Positions 17,258-25,545 of a stretch of DNA of 64,000 nucleotides are shown here, in pieces (positions within the stretch are counted from its first letter, which is position 1; the number at the start of each line of letters is the position of its first letter). The stretch is from MGBC163016 sp964631345 (GTDB taxonomy: Bacteria; Actinomycetota; Coriobacteriia; Coriobacteriales; Eggerthellaceae): NCBI GenBank assembly GCA_964631345.1, contig CAZVWE010000002.1:124001-188000 (forward strand), read 5' to 3'. The notes beneath the pieces were generated by a model that did not search any database, was not told the DNA's origin, and worked only from the letters and a program-made list of their open reading frames with translations. Made by a program: the position numbers and the translations under genes.

Positions 17258-17273
17258 AAATCATTAATGATTT
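17258..17273. terminator. Palindrome between convergent genes, possible weak terminator
   Basis: AAATCATTAATGATTT is a perfect 16-bp palindrome just past the stop of the minus-strand methyltransferase gene. As RNA it gives a 6-bp AT-rich stem with a 4-nt loop, too weak to be a sure intrinsic terminator, although its place between converging genes is right for one. Confidence 0.25.
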
Positions 17274-17274
17274 G

Positions 17275-18018
17275 CTATAAGGGCTTGTTTGCAATATGTA
17301 CAGCAGCAATCCCGAAAGAACAATCCTGCCAAGAGACATCAGTAAATCCAGCATCTTCCATTAGCTTGGCAACGCCTTCTTGGTTTGGAAATGACTTAAT
17401 GGAGTTCGATAAATAGCGAAAGCCTTCTGTGTCTTTTGCTATAACTGTGCCCCAAAATGGAATCATGTATTTAAGATAAACGTTATATAAAGCATTCCAA
17501 ATTGGGTTTTTAGGTGTTGAGAAATCCAGGCAAGCAAGGTGTCCACCAGGTTTTAGTACGCGAAATATTTCTGCCAATGCGTCTTCTCGTCTGGGCATAT
17601 TACGAAGTCCATAGGCCATTGTAACAACGTTAAATGATTCATTTTCAAATGGTAGATTTTGTGCATCGGCCACTGAAAAGGTTAAAGGGACGCCGCAAGG
17701 TTTTGCCTCTTCGCGCATTTTTGCTACATCAAGCATTGCTGGCACTAAATCTGTACATACAATTGCTTTTGGGTGTTTGATCTTGGCAACTTCAAAAGAC
17801 ACATCACCTGTACCGCCTGCTATGTCTAGCACAATGTCGTTGCTATCAATTTCTGACATTGAAACAAGCCTATAGAGCCATTTTTTATACAGACCAAAAC
17901 TTGAAACGGCATTAAATCTTCCATATCTTTTTGCGATTTTGGAAAACACGTTATATACGCGCTCGGTTGAAATCTCGGGCGCAGCTTCTTTACCGGTTGC
18001 TGTATCAATGGAAGTCAT
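17275..18018 (-). CDS. menG: Demethylmenaquinone methyltransferase (UbiE/MenG)
   Basis: SAM-dependent C-methyltransferase for the last step of menaquinone synthesis. Motifs: NVFSKIAKRYGRFN at the start, SAM-binding VLDIAGGTGDVSFEVA, and MAYGLRNMPRREDALAEIFRVLKPGGHL, which is the UbiE family signature. Start set at ATG 18018. An in-frame ATG at 18036 lies upstream of a perfect TATAAT (18031-18026), so it could not be on a transcript made from that promoter. No Shine-Dalgarno is seen; with TATAAT ending 7 bases before the ATG the mRNA is probably leaderless. It implies menaquinone-based respiration. Downstream gene is convergent. Confidence 0.94.
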   Translation of the reverse strand: MTSIDTATGKEAAPEISTERVYNVFSKIAKRYGRFNAVSSFGLYKKWLYRLVSMSEIDSNDIVLDIAGGTGDVSFEVAKIKHPKAIVCTDLVPAMLDVAKMREEAKPCGVPLTFSVADAQNLPFENESFNVVTMAYGLRNMPRREDALAEIFRVLKPGGHLACLDFSTPKNPIWNALYNVYLKYMIPFWGTVIAKDTEGFRYLSNSIKSFPNQEGVAKLMEDAGFTDVSWQDCSFGIAAVHIANKPL

Positions 18019-18025
18019 AGCAGTG

Positions 18026-18031
18026 ATTATA
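18026..18031 (-). promoter_or_regulatory. -10 box for a leaderless menG transcript
   Basis: On the minus strand a perfect TATAAT is separated from ATG (18018) by the 7 bases CACTGCT, so transcription should begin at or next to the A of the start codon. No clear -35 hexamer is seen. Leaderless mRNAs are common in actinobacteria. Confidence 0.5.
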
Positions 18032-18154
18032 TACATACATATCCAGACGAGATTGCCGCCTAGTTTTACCTTGGGTATTCGGACGGTTCTCTCTGATAAA
18101 ATTTAACGTTATGCGTCAAGTAGGTGCATTATTTGAAATAGATGGAGACGTGAA

Positions 18155-19513
18155 ATGATATTAAGCGCCAAATACGTTTTTCCTATAACTTCTGATCCTA
18201 TCTCTGACGGTGGGATTCTTGTTAAAGATGGCAAAATCGAAGACGTAATGGATTTGGCGACGTTAAGGATGCTTTATCCAGATGAAGAAGTGGAAGATTA
18301 TGGTCTTGCTGCCTTGATGCCTGGCTTTGTTGATGCTCATACGCGCCTTGAAAAGTCAGTGATGAGGGGTGTCGTTGCCGATCAGCCATATGCGCAGTGG
18401 ATTTTATCTGTGATGGACAAGAGCTCTAAGCTTGAGCTTTCTGATTGGTATGAGTCCGCTGTGCTTGGGTGCTTAGATGCACTATCTTCAGGAATTACGA
18501 CTGTCGCGGACATAACATCTACAGGTGCAGTATTGAAAGCAACTCAAGATGTTGGACTTAGAAGTGTGATATATCGTGAAGTCGGTGCCATGGATAAGAT
18601 GCGTATTGACTATGCCATGCATGCAGCTGAGCGGGATATTGAGCAGTGGAGAGAAAGCTGCGATTCTGCGCGTACGACGATAGGTATTGCCCCTGCGGCG
18701 ATCTATGCGAATCATCCGGAGGTTTTTGGCCGCATTACTGACACGGCTATTGAATATGATCTTCCGGTTGCTATGAGGCTTGCATCAAGCAAAGAGGAAT
18801 ATAACTTTGTTATGCGTGGATCTTCCATGTTTGCAGTTGATAATCTAAGTTCAATTTATCGTGGTTATGTTGAAGTTCCACCATGGCTTCCATTTGGAGT
18901 AACGCCTGTTAGGTATGCTCTTAACTGGGGCGCTTTTGATGCGCCGAATGTTTTATTGATACACGGTGTTTATGTTAATGATGATGATATACAAAAGCTT
19001 CGTTCTAAAAATGTAGCAATTTGTACATGTCCGCGTGCAAATGCACAGCTCGGAATGGGCGTTGCTCCATTGGGAGATTTCATTCAAGCGGGTTTGCGTG
19101 TAGGTCTTGGGACTGATTCTCCAGCAGCAACTGAATCCACAGACATGCTAACTGAAATGAGAACAGGCCTTCTGCTACATCGTGCACATGACACAAAGCG
19201 CTTTTTGGATTCTGCCACGATGCTTGAACTCGCAACTATCGGTGGTGCTCGTGCCCTTAAGCTTGATGATGAAATTGGTTCTCTCGAGCGTGGGAAAAAG
19301 GCAGACATAATAGCGGTTGATCTATCAAGCTCTCATAGATCTCCTGAGGTGAATCCGATATCTGCACTTGTGAATACTTGTACTGTTTCAGATATTTTGA
19401 TGACTATGATTGGTGGAGTTCCACTTTATGAAAAAGGTAAATGGCAGGTCAATTCCGACATTGCTCGCAATATTGGACGTGTTATAGAGATCAGGACAAA
19501 ACTGAAGTCATAG
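18155..19513 (+). CDS. Amidohydrolase-superfamily protein with altered metal site
   Basis: 452 residues with the composite beta-sandwich plus TIM-barrel layout of the ATZ/TRZ/SAH-deaminase group (GLAALMPGFVDAHT, LIHGVYVNDDDIQKL, CTCPRANAQLGMG, LGTDSPAATESTDMLTEM, GSLERGKKADIIAVD). Two of the usual ligands are replaced: the HxH motif reads His62-Thr-Arg64, and the His expected in the pi-x-iH-lae segment is Arg208 (VAMRLASSKEE). His270 and Asp321 are kept. The protein may therefore be inactive as a hydrolase or have a different chemistry. GGAG precedes the ATG. It is divergent from menG, and a futalosine-pathway deaminase relative is conceivable, but this is not proven. Confidence 0.85.
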   Translation: MILSAKYVFPITSDPISDGGILVKDGKIEDVMDLATLRMLYPDEEVEDYGLAALMPGFVDAHTRLEKSVMRGVVADQPYAQWILSVMDKSSKLELSDWYESAVLGCLDALSSGITTVADITSTGAVLKATQDVGLRSVIYREVGAMDKMRIDYAMHAAERDIEQWRESCDSARTTIGIAPAAIYANHPEVFGRITDTAIEYDLPVAMRLASSKEEYNFVMRGSSMFAVDNLSSIYRGYVEVPPWLPFGVTPVRYALNWGAFDAPNVLLIHGVYVNDDDIQKLRSKNVAICTCPRANAQLGMGVAPLGDFIQAGLRVGLGTDSPAATESTDMLTEMRTGLLLHRAHDTKRFLDSATMLELATIGGARALKLDDEIGSLERGKKADIIAVDLSSSHRSPEVNPISALVNTCTVSDILMTMIGGVPLYEKGKWQVNSDIARNIGRVIEIRTKLKS

Positions 19514-19597
19514 GCATGTTGTAAGACTAGAATGAACATGTTTATTTTGAAGCTTGTTGATTTGACTAAACATGAAGGGTAATTGAAGGTATAGGGC

Positions 19598-19819
19598 ATG
19601 GCGAAATCCAAAAAAGACCAGAAAAGGGAAATGCGAAATCTGACGCGCGACGAAAAAACAGCTCGCGTGAAGGCAGCCCAAGAAAACCAAAAACGAGAGA
19701 TGGAAAGACGCGCACGATCTGAGCGCATGAAAAAGATTTTTACCGTTGTTGTGTGTGTGATTTTAATTCTCGCACTTGGAATACCTACAATGGCACTGAC
19801 GGTGCTTTCTTCACAATAA
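19598..19819 (+). CDS. Small single-pass membrane protein
   Basis: 73 residues. About 45 highly charged, mostly Lys/Arg/Glu helical residues (AKSKKDQKREMRNL...) are followed by one hydrophobic span, IFTVVVCVILILALGIPTMAL, and a short tail. GAAGG precedes the ATG, and the tatA/B gene begins 12 bases after the stop, so it is likely the first gene of the tat operon. I do not recognise a family. The soluble basic N-terminus in the cytoplasm could bind nucleic acid, ribosomes or phospholipid, but nothing shows which. Confidence 0.7.
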   Translation: MAKSKKDQKREMRNLTRDEKTARVKAAQENQKREMERRARSERMKKIFTVVVCVILILALGIPTMALTVLSSQ

Positions 19820-19831
19820 AGGTGTGTATAA

Positions 19832-20419
19832 GTGTTTGGTATAGGTGGCTTTGAATTTCTGATAATTGTGCTCTTCGGGTTTTTAATATTTGGACCCGAA
19901 AAGCTTCCTTCTATGGCAAAGACCTTAGGGAAAGCCATTGCAAAATTTAGAGATGCTCAAGAAGATATGTCAGAAAAGTTAAAGACTCAAAACATTATCG
20001 ATAAGGATTCAGATGAGCCATTTAAAAACCCGCTTGATGTATTAGAAAGCGTTGCAAACGTTGGTAAGGGTAGCAATAGCGATCAGACAAGCAAAGATGG
20101 TCAGAATGACAAAGACTCAAAATTGAATTCCGCACATAAAGGCTCTGCTGACAAAGACGCTGAAAGTGCAAGTGGCACATCAGATACACAAGATACAGAT
20201 GTGAAAGATATGCCAAAAGCAGAAAGTTTTGCTGCACGCAAAGCGAAATATGATGCAGAAAGGCAAGCTCGCATTAAAGCTCAAAAAGAACAAGCTCAAA
20301 AAGAAGAAAAGGAAAAACTACAAGCTGAAAAAGCTATGGCTGAGAAAGCATCAAATCCTAAGACTTCTGTTTCATCTAAACGCGCAAGCGAAGCCGCAGA
20401 TTCTAAGGAGGCGAATTAA
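19832..20419 (+). CDS. tatA: Tat translocase subunit TatA/TatB
   Basis: 195 residues. A short N-terminal membrane helix (GIGGFEFLIIVLFGFLIF) runs into GPEKLPSMAKTLGKAIAKFRDAQEDM, the TatA/B hinge and amphipathic helix. The remaining 130 residues are a long, charged, low-complexity tail rich in Lys, Asp, Ser and Glu, with a predicted coiled-coil of KAQKEQAQKEEKEK type. TatB usually has a longer tail, so TatB is as likely as TatA. GTG start. It forms the twin-arginine export pore with TatC, encoded 3 bases downstream. Folded cofactor proteins such as [NiFe] hydrogenases are typical cargo, which fits the hyp genes that follow. Confidence 0.9.
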   Translation: MFGIGGFEFLIIVLFGFLIFGPEKLPSMAKTLGKAIAKFRDAQEDMSEKLKTQNIIDKDSDEPFKNPLDVLESVANVGKGSNSDQTSKDGQNDKDSKLNSAHKGSADKDAESASGTSDTQDTDVKDMPKAESFAARKAKYDAERQARIKAQKEQAQKEEKEKLQAEKAMAEKASNPKTSVSSKRASEAADSKEAN

Positions 20420-20422
20420 ATT

Positions 20423-21214
20423 ATGCCAATAGGACCTGCGCGCATGCCTTTGATGGATCATTTGGGCGAACTTCGAATGAGGCTTGTTCGAATCGTTGTC
20501 TGCGTTTTCATTGCTGTTTGTGTTTTCTATCTAAGTGCGCCGATTATGGGGCAGTTTTTACTATTGCCGATAGCTGATTATCTTCCGTTTAATCCTGAAA
20601 ATGGATATGTAAACCTAGTTGCACTTGATCCATTTGAAGCGTTTGCTGTTAGGTTTGAGATTGCATTTTTCTTTAGCTTGATTGCAACGTCTCCTGTAAT
20701 TCTATGGCAGCTACTTGCGTTCTTTCTTCCGGCATTAAAGCCAAAAGAACGCAAATGGTTCGTGCCAACATTTATAGCTGCTGTGATTTTGTTTATTTTA
20801 GGTACCGTGTTTTGTTACATGGTTATTCTGAACGCGGCTTTTCAATGGCTAACTGATCAAGCTCAAGGCCTTGGATATGTAGAGCCAAGGATGAATTCTT
20901 ATATAGACATAATCATAAAGTTTGAAATTGCTTTTGGATTTGCTTTTGAACTACCGCTTGTAATTTTCTACCTGGTTATATTTGATGTGATTCCATACAA
21001 GAAGCTGCGTGGAAGCTGGCGTATGGTTTACGTTGTATTAATGGTCATCTGTGCTGTTGTAACACCGGATGCGTCTCCTATAACGATGCTTTTAATGTTT
21101 GCGGCAATGGTTGCGCTTTATGAGTTGAGTTTGCTTCTTGCGCGAATAGTTTTAGCAAGAAGGATTAAACGACAAAACGAAGAACTTCAATATGAGGAAG
21201 ACGAGGAGTTTTAG
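20423..21214 (+). CDS. tatC: Sec-independent protein translocase TatC
   Basis: 263 residues, six-TM receptor of the Tat pathway that binds twin-arginine signal peptides. The N-terminal MPLMDHLGELRMRLVRI and the conserved DPFEAFAVRFEIAFFFSLIATSPVILWQLLAFFLPALKPKER region (split here around the E of the first periplasmic loop) are unmistakable. AAGGAGG lies 12 bases before the ATG, inside the tatA/B gene. The acidic C-terminus EEDEEF is followed 3 bases later by hypA. Confidence 0.96.
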   Translation: MPIGPARMPLMDHLGELRMRLVRIVVCVFIAVCVFYLSAPIMGQFLLLPIADYLPFNPENGYVNLVALDPFEAFAVRFEIAFFFSLIATSPVILWQLLAFFLPALKPKERKWFVPTFIAAVILFILGTVFCYMVILNAAFQWLTDQAQGLGYVEPRMNSYIDIIIKFEIAFGFAFELPLVIFYLVIFDVIPYKKLRGSWRMVYVVLMVICAVVTPDASPITMLLMFAAMVALYELSLLLARIVLARRIKRQNEELQYEEDEEF

Positions 21215-21217
21215 TAG

Positions 21218-21571
21218 ATGCATGAGCTTGGAATAATGACAGGTGTCATAGAGGCTATCGATGCGTCTGCTAAAGAAAACAAAGCGGAGCGTGTACTTAA
21301 GATTACGCTTTCAATAGGTGAGATGACAGAAGCTATAGAAGATGCATTGGTATTTGCATTTGAAGCGTTAAAGACTGACTATCCTTTGATTCAAGATGCT
21401 GAGCTTGAAGTTAACATGATTCGCCCAAAAAGTAGATGCCTTGAATGCGGTGCGGAGTTTGAACACGACCGGTTTCATATGTTTTGTCCTCAATGTGATA
21501 GTTTTGCGACAGAGTTAATATGTGGCCGAGAATTACAAATAGATTCCATGGAAGTAGATCTACCGGATTGA
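21218..21571 (+). CDS. hypA: Hydrogenase nickel incorporation protein HypA
   Basis: 117-residue nickel metallochaperone for [NiFe] hydrogenase. It begins MHELGIM, with His2 and Glu3 as nickel ligands, and has the zinc-binding pair CLEC (about 73-76) and CPQC (about 90-93). It starts 3 bases after tatC, so it is probably in the tat transcript, and hypB follows 75 bases later. Neither hypCDEF nor hydrogenase structural genes are in the window, so they must lie elsewhere if the pathway is complete. Confidence 0.94.
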   Translation: MHELGIMTGVIEAIDASAKENKAERVLKITLSIGEMTEAIEDALVFAFEALKTDYPLIQDAELEVNMIRPKSRCLECGAEFEHDRFHMFCPQCDSFATELICGRELQIDSMEVDLPD

Positions 21572-21646
21572 TCTTTTATATTTTGTCTTTTGAATTGATA
21601 TTTAGATTGATTTTGGGTTGATTGTATAGATTGGAAAGAGTGGCAA

Positions 21647-22303
21647 ATGGCAACACATATAGATATAAAAAAGCCAATACTGGATAAAAACGATGAACTT
21701 GCAACAAAGCTTCGCGCAGATTTTGAAAAAAATCATGTTTTTGTACTGGATCTTTTAGCAAGTCCTGGATCAGGGAAAACATCTACAATTCTTGCAACAA
21801 TTGATGCGCTTCGAGATGAATTTAATATCGCTGTCATCGAAGGGGATATTGCATCAAGCGTCGATGCAGAGAAAATCAAGGCGCAAGGCATAGCTGCCGT
21901 GCAAATCAATACGGGTGGTGCATGCCATTTAGAAAGCGCGATGGTAAGACGTGCTGTAGATGTTTTAGATTTGGAGAGACTGGATTTAATAATCATAGAA
22001 AACGTTGGAAACTTGGTTTGCCCAACAGATTTTGATTTGGGTGAAAACGCTAAAGTGATGATACTTTCTGTTCCAGAAGGGGACGATAAGCCCCTTAAAT
22101 ATCCTGGAGTATTCCAAGTATCTGATGCAGTAATCCTTAACAAAATTGACACTATGCAGGCTTTTAATTTCAATGAAGAAAGTTTCACAGAGGAAGTGAA
22201 AACCCTAAATCCAAAAGCTCCGATCTTTCCGATTTCGGCAACTACCGGGGATGGGGTAGATGCGTGGGCTGATTGGTTGGCACAACGGATACGTCTTGCA
22301 TGA
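21647..22303 (+). CDS. hypB: Hydrogenase/urease nickel insertion GTPase HypB
   Basis: 218-residue SIMIBI-class GTPase that works with HypA to load nickel. Walker A is SPGSGKTSTI; VIEGDIASSVDAEKI, the metal-binding NTGGACHLES (Cys-His), ENVGNLVCP and LNKIDT follow. It lacks the N-terminal CxxCGC nickel motif and the His-rich stretch of some HypB proteins. GGAAAGAG lies upstream. The stop codon lies in the first of three 11-bp tandem repeats leading into nadE. Confidence 0.95.
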   Translation: MATHIDIKKPILDKNDELATKLRADFEKNHVFVLDLLASPGSGKTSTILATIDALRDEFNIAVIEGDIASSVDAEKIKAQGIAAVQINTGGACHLESAMVRRAVDVLDLERLDLIIIENVGNLVCPTDFDLGENAKVMILSVPEGDDKPLKYPGVFQVSDAVILNKIDTMQAFNFNEESFTEEVKTLNPKAPIFPISATTGDGVDAWADWLAQRIRLA

Positions 22304-22331
22304 GTACAGCGTGAGTACGGCATGAGTGCAG
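22299..22331 (+). repeat. Three 11-bp tandem repeats across the hypB-nadE junction
   Basis: CATGAGTACAG, CGTGAGTACGG and CATGAGTGCAG stand head to tail. The first contains the hypB stop (TGA, 22301-22303) and the third contains the nadE start (ATG, 22322). Collapsing the array to one unit would recreate an ATGA stop/start overlap, so the repeat looks like a duplication of the original junction. Confidence 0.75.
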
Positions 22332-23245
22332 ATTCTATGAACCGAAATTTCACAAATATAAGCTTTGACGGTGTTGATTCTGAGAGAATCTGGGAAAGAG
22401 TGTATCGGGATCTATGCGATGCTACGTCTGAATTTGTGCAAGCTGCTGGTTTTGAAGATGTGGTCATCGGCCTTTCAGGTGGGATAGATTCAAGCCTAGT
22501 ATGTGCAATAGTGGTAGATGCATTGGGGCCTGCACACGTGTATGGAGTAATGCTTCCAGGGCCTTATTCTTCTAAAGAATCTATTGTTGATGCAGAAACG
22601 CTTTCGCAAAGTATGGGTATCAAGTCATTGACTATATCTATTACTGAGCCTTATGAAATGTTTACACATGAGATAGCTAAAGCAACCAACGAAGCCCTTA
22701 CAGGTCTTGCTGCAGAAAATACGCAGGCTAGATGCAGAATGGTTTGCATTATGGCATTATCAAATGCTAAAGGCTGGCTTATGCTGAACACAGGAAATCG
22801 ATCTGAAGCAGCAATGGGATATTCAACTTTGTATGGCGATACAGCCGGGGCGTTTTCCCCAATCGGAGGACTTTTAAAGACGCAGGTTTATATGCTTGCA
22901 AAGTGGTTGAACAGACATGATGAAAAAACTATAGGATATGCAAGAATTCCTTCGAATGTACTAACTAAAGCGCCAAGTGCTGAGCTTTCGCATAATCAAT
23001 CTGATGAAGCATCGATGGGAATAGATTATTCAACATTAGATGGAATACTTTCTTTGTACCTTGACTTCGGTTTAAACGTGCAAGAAATTGAGGCACGTGG
23101 ATTTGATAAACAAAAAATTACAATGGTTCTTAATAGGTATGCATCTTACAGTTATAAGCGTGCATCTGAGCCACCTTATCCCGCACTAGATTTTCTTCAA
23201 GGCGCTGGGGTAAAACTTAAACGTGGAGAGGAAATTTGCAAATGA
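22322..23245 (+). CDS. nadE: NH3-dependent NAD+ synthetase
   Basis: Amidates deamido-NAD to NAD using ammonia. The PP-loop SGGIDSSLV and the NAD-synthase segments LPGPYSSKESI, NTQARCRM and NTGNRSEAAMGYSTLYGDTAG are present. At 307 residues it is the short form without the glutaminase domain. Start at ATG 22322 or possibly ATG 22337 (MNRNFTN); neither has a strong Shine-Dalgarno. The stop overlaps the galU start (ATGA), giving a coupled pair. Confidence 0.95.
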   Translation: MSADSMNRNFTNISFDGVDSERIWERVYRDLCDATSEFVQAAGFEDVVIGLSGGIDSSLVCAIVVDALGPAHVYGVMLPGPYSSKESIVDAETLSQSMGIKSLTISITEPYEMFTHEIAKATNEALTGLAAENTQARCRMVCIMALSNAKGWLMLNTGNRSEAAMGYSTLYGDTAGAFSPIGGLLKTQVYMLAKWLNRHDEKTIGYARIPSNVLTKAPSAELSHNQSDEASMGIDYSTLDGILSLYLDFGLNVQEIEARGFDKQKITMVLNRYASYSYKRASEPPYPALDFLQGAGVKLKRGEEICK

Positions 23246-24057
23246 AAGCTGTGATTCCTGCTGCAGGTCTTGGAACTCGTTTTTTACCAGCTACAAAGGC
23301 GGTTCCAAAAGAGATGCTTCTTGTTGTAGATAGACCTGCGATTCAATATGTTGTCGAAGAGGCAATTGCAAGCGACGCTGATGAGGTAATAATTGTTAAT
23401 TCGCATGATAAGGTTGCAATCGAAAACCATTTTGCACCCGATTCCAAGCTTGAAGATTTATTAAATGAACGCGGAAAGCACGCATATGCTGATGCGATCC
23501 ATCATGTAGGTGAGCTTCCCGTTAAATTCACCTATCAAAACGAGGCTCTTGGTTTAGGTGATGCTGTCAGATGTGCTGAAGAGCTCGTTGCAGGTGATAC
23601 ATTTTATGTGCTTTTGGGAGATGTTCTTGTACCTGATAATAAAATGCTTCCACAGATGAAAGCCGTATCAGATGCGCATAACGGTGCGTCAGTTATAGCG
23701 GTTATGCCTGTGCCGGATGAGGAAGTCAGCCGCTTTGGAGTTATATCTGGTATTGAAGTCGAGCCCGGTGTTTGGAAGATTGATTCACTGGTTGAAAAGC
23801 CAGCTCTTGAAGATGCACCTACAAACCTTGCTGTGTTTGGGAGATATCTATTAACTCCGCGCGTTATGGAGCTTCTACATGATGTTAAGCCAGGTGTTGG
23901 CGGAGAGGTTCAATTGACAGATGCGCTTGATGCGCTTCTTGAAGATGAGGAAATGTATGCACTTGTAGTGGATCCAGAAGATGGATTTGACACAGGCACG
24001 ATAGAAAGTTGGCTTGCGACAAATAACGCATTATTTGCGCGAAGGTCTCTTTCATAA
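23242..24057 (+). CDS. galU: UTP--glucose-1-phosphate uridylyltransferase
   Basis: Makes UDP-glucose for cell-wall and surface glycans. The nucleotide-binding signature PAAGLGTRFLPATKAVPKEML opens the 271-residue protein; EALGLGDAV, LLGDVL, EKPALEDAP and LTDAL are further GalU family marks. Start at ATG 23242 overlaps the nadE stop by 4 bases (ATGA) with GGAGAGG upstream; a TTG two codons earlier is less likely. Confidence 0.96.
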   Translation: MKAVIPAAGLGTRFLPATKAVPKEMLLVVDRPAIQYVVEEAIASDADEVIIVNSHDKVAIENHFAPDSKLEDLLNERGKHAYADAIHHVGELPVKFTYQNEALGLGDAVRCAEELVAGDTFYVLLGDVLVPDNKMLPQMKAVSDAHNGASVIAVMPVPDEEVSRFGVISGIEVEPGVWKIDSLVEKPALEDAPTNLAVFGRYLLTPRVMELLHDVKPGVGGEVQLTDALDALLEDEEMYALVVDPEDGFDTGTIESWLATNNALFARRSLS

Positions 24058-24077
24058 ATCAAAGCTAAGGCAAAAAC

Positions 24078-25487
24078 ATGCCGTTTGAAAACCTATTTTC
24101 TGAAATAGAAAGCGAACGTAGATCAGAGGCTGCTCCACTCGCTGTTCGTATGCGACCTGACACGCTCGATGAGGTCGTTGGACAAACTGAAGCAATTGGC
24201 GATGGTAGTTGGCTTCGAAATGCCATTGAGCAAGACATACTTAGCTCTGTAATTCTATTTGGTCCTGCTGGTACTGGGAAAACCTCAATTGCTCATGTAA
24301 TTGCAAACACCACAAAGTCCGAATTTGTTGAGGTGTCCGCAATTGGCGGGACTGTATCAGATTTGCGGCGTGAGATTGATGCTGCAGAAAAACGGCTCTT
24401 ATCGTCGAATATCAAAACGATACTGTTCGTGGATGAGATTCATAGATTCAACCGTTCTCAACAAGACGCATTATTGCATGCAGTTGAAAATAGGACGCTT
24501 GTTTTAATTGGCGCTACGACTGAAAATCCCTTCTTTGAAGTGAATACAGCGCTTATTTCCAGATCAAGAATTGTTGAGCTTAAATCCCTCACAGACGAAG
24601 ATATTGAAAGTTTGCTTGACCGAGCACTCATAAGTGAGAAGGGGCTAAAGGGTGCGTTTGTACTTGATGGTAAGGCTAAAGATACACTTGTCTTGCTATC
24701 AGGCGGAGATGCAAGAAGTGCACTTACCTCTCTTGAACTTGCATCAGAGCTTGCAAATTCTCAGTTTGTAAAATCTGATAAAGAGACACCCAAAAAAGGT
24801 GCAGGCAAGCCTATTGAAATTACAGAAGAGATGGTAAGAACCGCCACTCCTCATAGGGCGCTTGCATATGATAAAGGTAAAGATGTTCACTACGATGTGA
24901 TATCTGCTTTTATTAAATCTATGCGTGGATCCGATCCAGACGCTGCGCTTTATTGGTTGGCTCGTATGATTGAAGGCGGCGAAGACCCCAAGTTCATTGC
25001 AAGGCGAATATTCATTTTGGCTTCAGAAGATATAGGTAATGCTGATCCGCAAGCTCTATTAATTGCCGATGCTGCTTTTCGGTCAGCTGAAGTTATAGGG
25101 TATCCGGAATGTCAATTAAATCTTGCTCAAGCAGCAACATATATGGCACTAGCCCCTAAATCAAATGCTGTCTGCGGAATTTTTGAAGCAAGAAATGAAG
25201 TTCGCAAAGGGCCTGATAGAAAGGTTCCAGATTATCTTCGAGACAGACATCGTCCTGGCTCTGAGGATTACGGCGCATATAAATATCCCCACAACTATCC
25301 AGGTGCATGGGTAGATCAACGCTATCTTCCAGAAGGACTTGAAAAGGGATGTTTTTATCATCCAAGCGAGCGTGGTTGGGAAGCTTTTCGGGTTGAATCT
25401 ACTAGACGTGATAGACCGAACGCTACCGATAAACCTTCAGGTTCAATAGATCCTGCATCTAAAAAGCCCAAAAAGAGCGAAAAGTGA
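24078..25487 (+). CDS. rarA: Replication-associated recombination ATPase RarA (MgsA)
   Basis: 469-residue AAA+ clamp-loader-like ATPase that acts at stalled replication forks. RPDTLDEVVGQ opens the protein, then Walker A GPAGTGKTSIAH, Walker B FVDEIHRFNRSQQDALL, sensor 1 GATTENPFFEVN and the arginine-finger region SRSRI. The C-terminal MgsA domain is shown by SDPDAALYWLARMIEGGEDP and YKYPHNYPGAWVDQRYLPE. The last 30 residues are Lys/Pro-rich and variable. AAGG lies 7 bases before the ATG. Confidence 0.96.
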   Translation: MPFENLFSEIESERRSEAAPLAVRMRPDTLDEVVGQTEAIGDGSWLRNAIEQDILSSVILFGPAGTGKTSIAHVIANTTKSEFVEVSAIGGTVSDLRREIDAAEKRLLSSNIKTILFVDEIHRFNRSQQDALLHAVENRTLVLIGATTENPFFEVNTALISRSRIVELKSLTDEDIESLLDRALISEKGLKGAFVLDGKAKDTLVLLSGGDARSALTSLELASELANSQFVKSDKETPKKGAGKPIEITEEMVRTATPHRALAYDKGKDVHYDVISAFIKSMRGSDPDAALYWLARMIEGGEDPKFIARRIFILASEDIGNADPQALLIADAAFRSAEVIGYPECQLNLAQAATYMALAPKSNAVCGIFEARNEVRKGPDRKVPDYLRDRHRPGSEDYGAYKYPHNYPGAWVDQRYLPEGLEKGCFYHPSERGWEAFRVESTRRDRPNATDKPSGSIDPASKKPKKSEK

Positions 25488-25545
25488 TAGCGCGCTTAAG
25501 GCGCCAACGCCTTTGGGTTGACAACATCTGAAAGCGACAACGACT

